Part shown: one piece after another, positions 5,761 through 5,846 of the stretch | Position numbering within the stretch: the stretch's first letter is position 1 | Layout: each line of letters opens with the position of its first letter | NCBI GenBank assembly: GCA_013138855.1 | Contig: WTBX01000031.1 | Coordinates: forward strand, 1 to 5,846 | Reading direction: 5' to 3' | From: Methylococcaceae bacterium | GTDB taxonomy: Bacteria; Pseudomonadota; Gammaproteobacteria; Methylococcales; Methylomonadaceae | DNA: 5,846 bases | The notes under the pieces: generated by a model | Database searches by the model: none | What the model was told of the DNA's origin: nothing | Seen by the model: the letters and a program-made list of their open reading frames with translations, nothing else | Translations under genes and position numbers: made by a program

Positions 5761-5793
5761 AGACCTCCGAGGTCTTGAAGACCTCGGAGGTCT
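5761..5793. repeat. 33-nt nested palindrome, AGACCTC type
   Basis: The arms 5761-5776 and 5778-5793 are exact reverse complements around one central base. Realistically this is a 15-bp stem with a TGA loop. Each arm (AGACCTCCGAGGTCT, and its complement AGACCTCGGAGGTCT) is also nearly self-complementary, AGACCT pairing with AGGTCT. The sequence can therefore fold as one long hairpin or as two small ones side by side. It is GC-rich against AT-rich surroundings. No T-run follows on either strand, which argues against a plain terminator. From memory, similar GACCTCNGAGGTC repeats occur in other bacterial genomes; I could not verify this here. The rest of 5644-5846 shows no gene, only AT-rich sequence and small inverted repeats (TTTATTT/AAATAAA at 5735-5749; AAGTTA/TAACTT at 5825-5838). 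Confidence 0.75.
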
Positions 5794-5846
5794 GATCCTC
5801 ATCAAATTTTAAATTATGAAAGGGAAGTTAAGTAACTTATTTCGTG

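Noticed and set aside
5622..5846. Search for a small gene, tRNA or CRISPR repeats in the final 225 bp
   Set aside because: No open frame with a plausible start and composition, no tRNA cloverleaf and no spaced direct repeats; only hairpin repeats and AT-rich sequence were seen.

Overview
The window looks like a chromosomal segment of an AT-rich gammaproteobacterium. The cutA-dsbD pair, with fxsA close by, is an arrangement known from gammaproteobacteria. The protein sequences and AT-rich composition would fit a methanotroph- or sulfur-oxidiser-like lineage (Methylococcales/Thiotrichales), but I cannot assign a taxon from sequence alone. No phage, transposase, CRISPR, tRNA or rRNA was seen.

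Layout. Bases 1-175 are mostly non-coding and may hold the last codons of an unidentified rightward gene. fxsA (minus strand) encodes a small inner-membrane protein and diverges from cutA across about 60 bp. cutA overlaps dsbD by 19 bp. dsbD is followed by 189 bp carrying a pair of inverted REP-like hairpins (BIME-like element), then a membrane-anchored TlpA/ResA-type thioredoxin. A 174-bp gap with a good promoter candidate leads to a predicted lipoprotein L,D-transpeptidase (LysM-like, YkuD and SPOR-like domains plus a PPRLD repeat tail). The last 225 bp are non-coding and contain two more hairpin repeats of different sequence.

How the genes fit together. DsbD carries electrons from cytoplasmic thioredoxin across the inner membrane to periplasmic thioredoxin-fold proteins. 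The TlpA-like protein next to it is a plausible acceptor. The L,D-transpeptidase cross-links peptidoglycan with a catalytic cysteine that appears to be the only non-lipidated Cys in the mature protein. In E. coli, single-Cys L,D-transpeptidases are protected by the DsbD-dependent reductase DsbG, so the locus can be read as a periplasmic reducing module next to a probable client. That link is inference.

Most notable: DsbD has two tandem N-terminal alpha domains, each with an intact CxxxxxC motif, giving 746 residues against about 565 for E. coli DsbD. Three hairpin repeats of distinct sequence sit in two intergenic regions. Two of them share the same short flanks (GGAG before and CACGA after).
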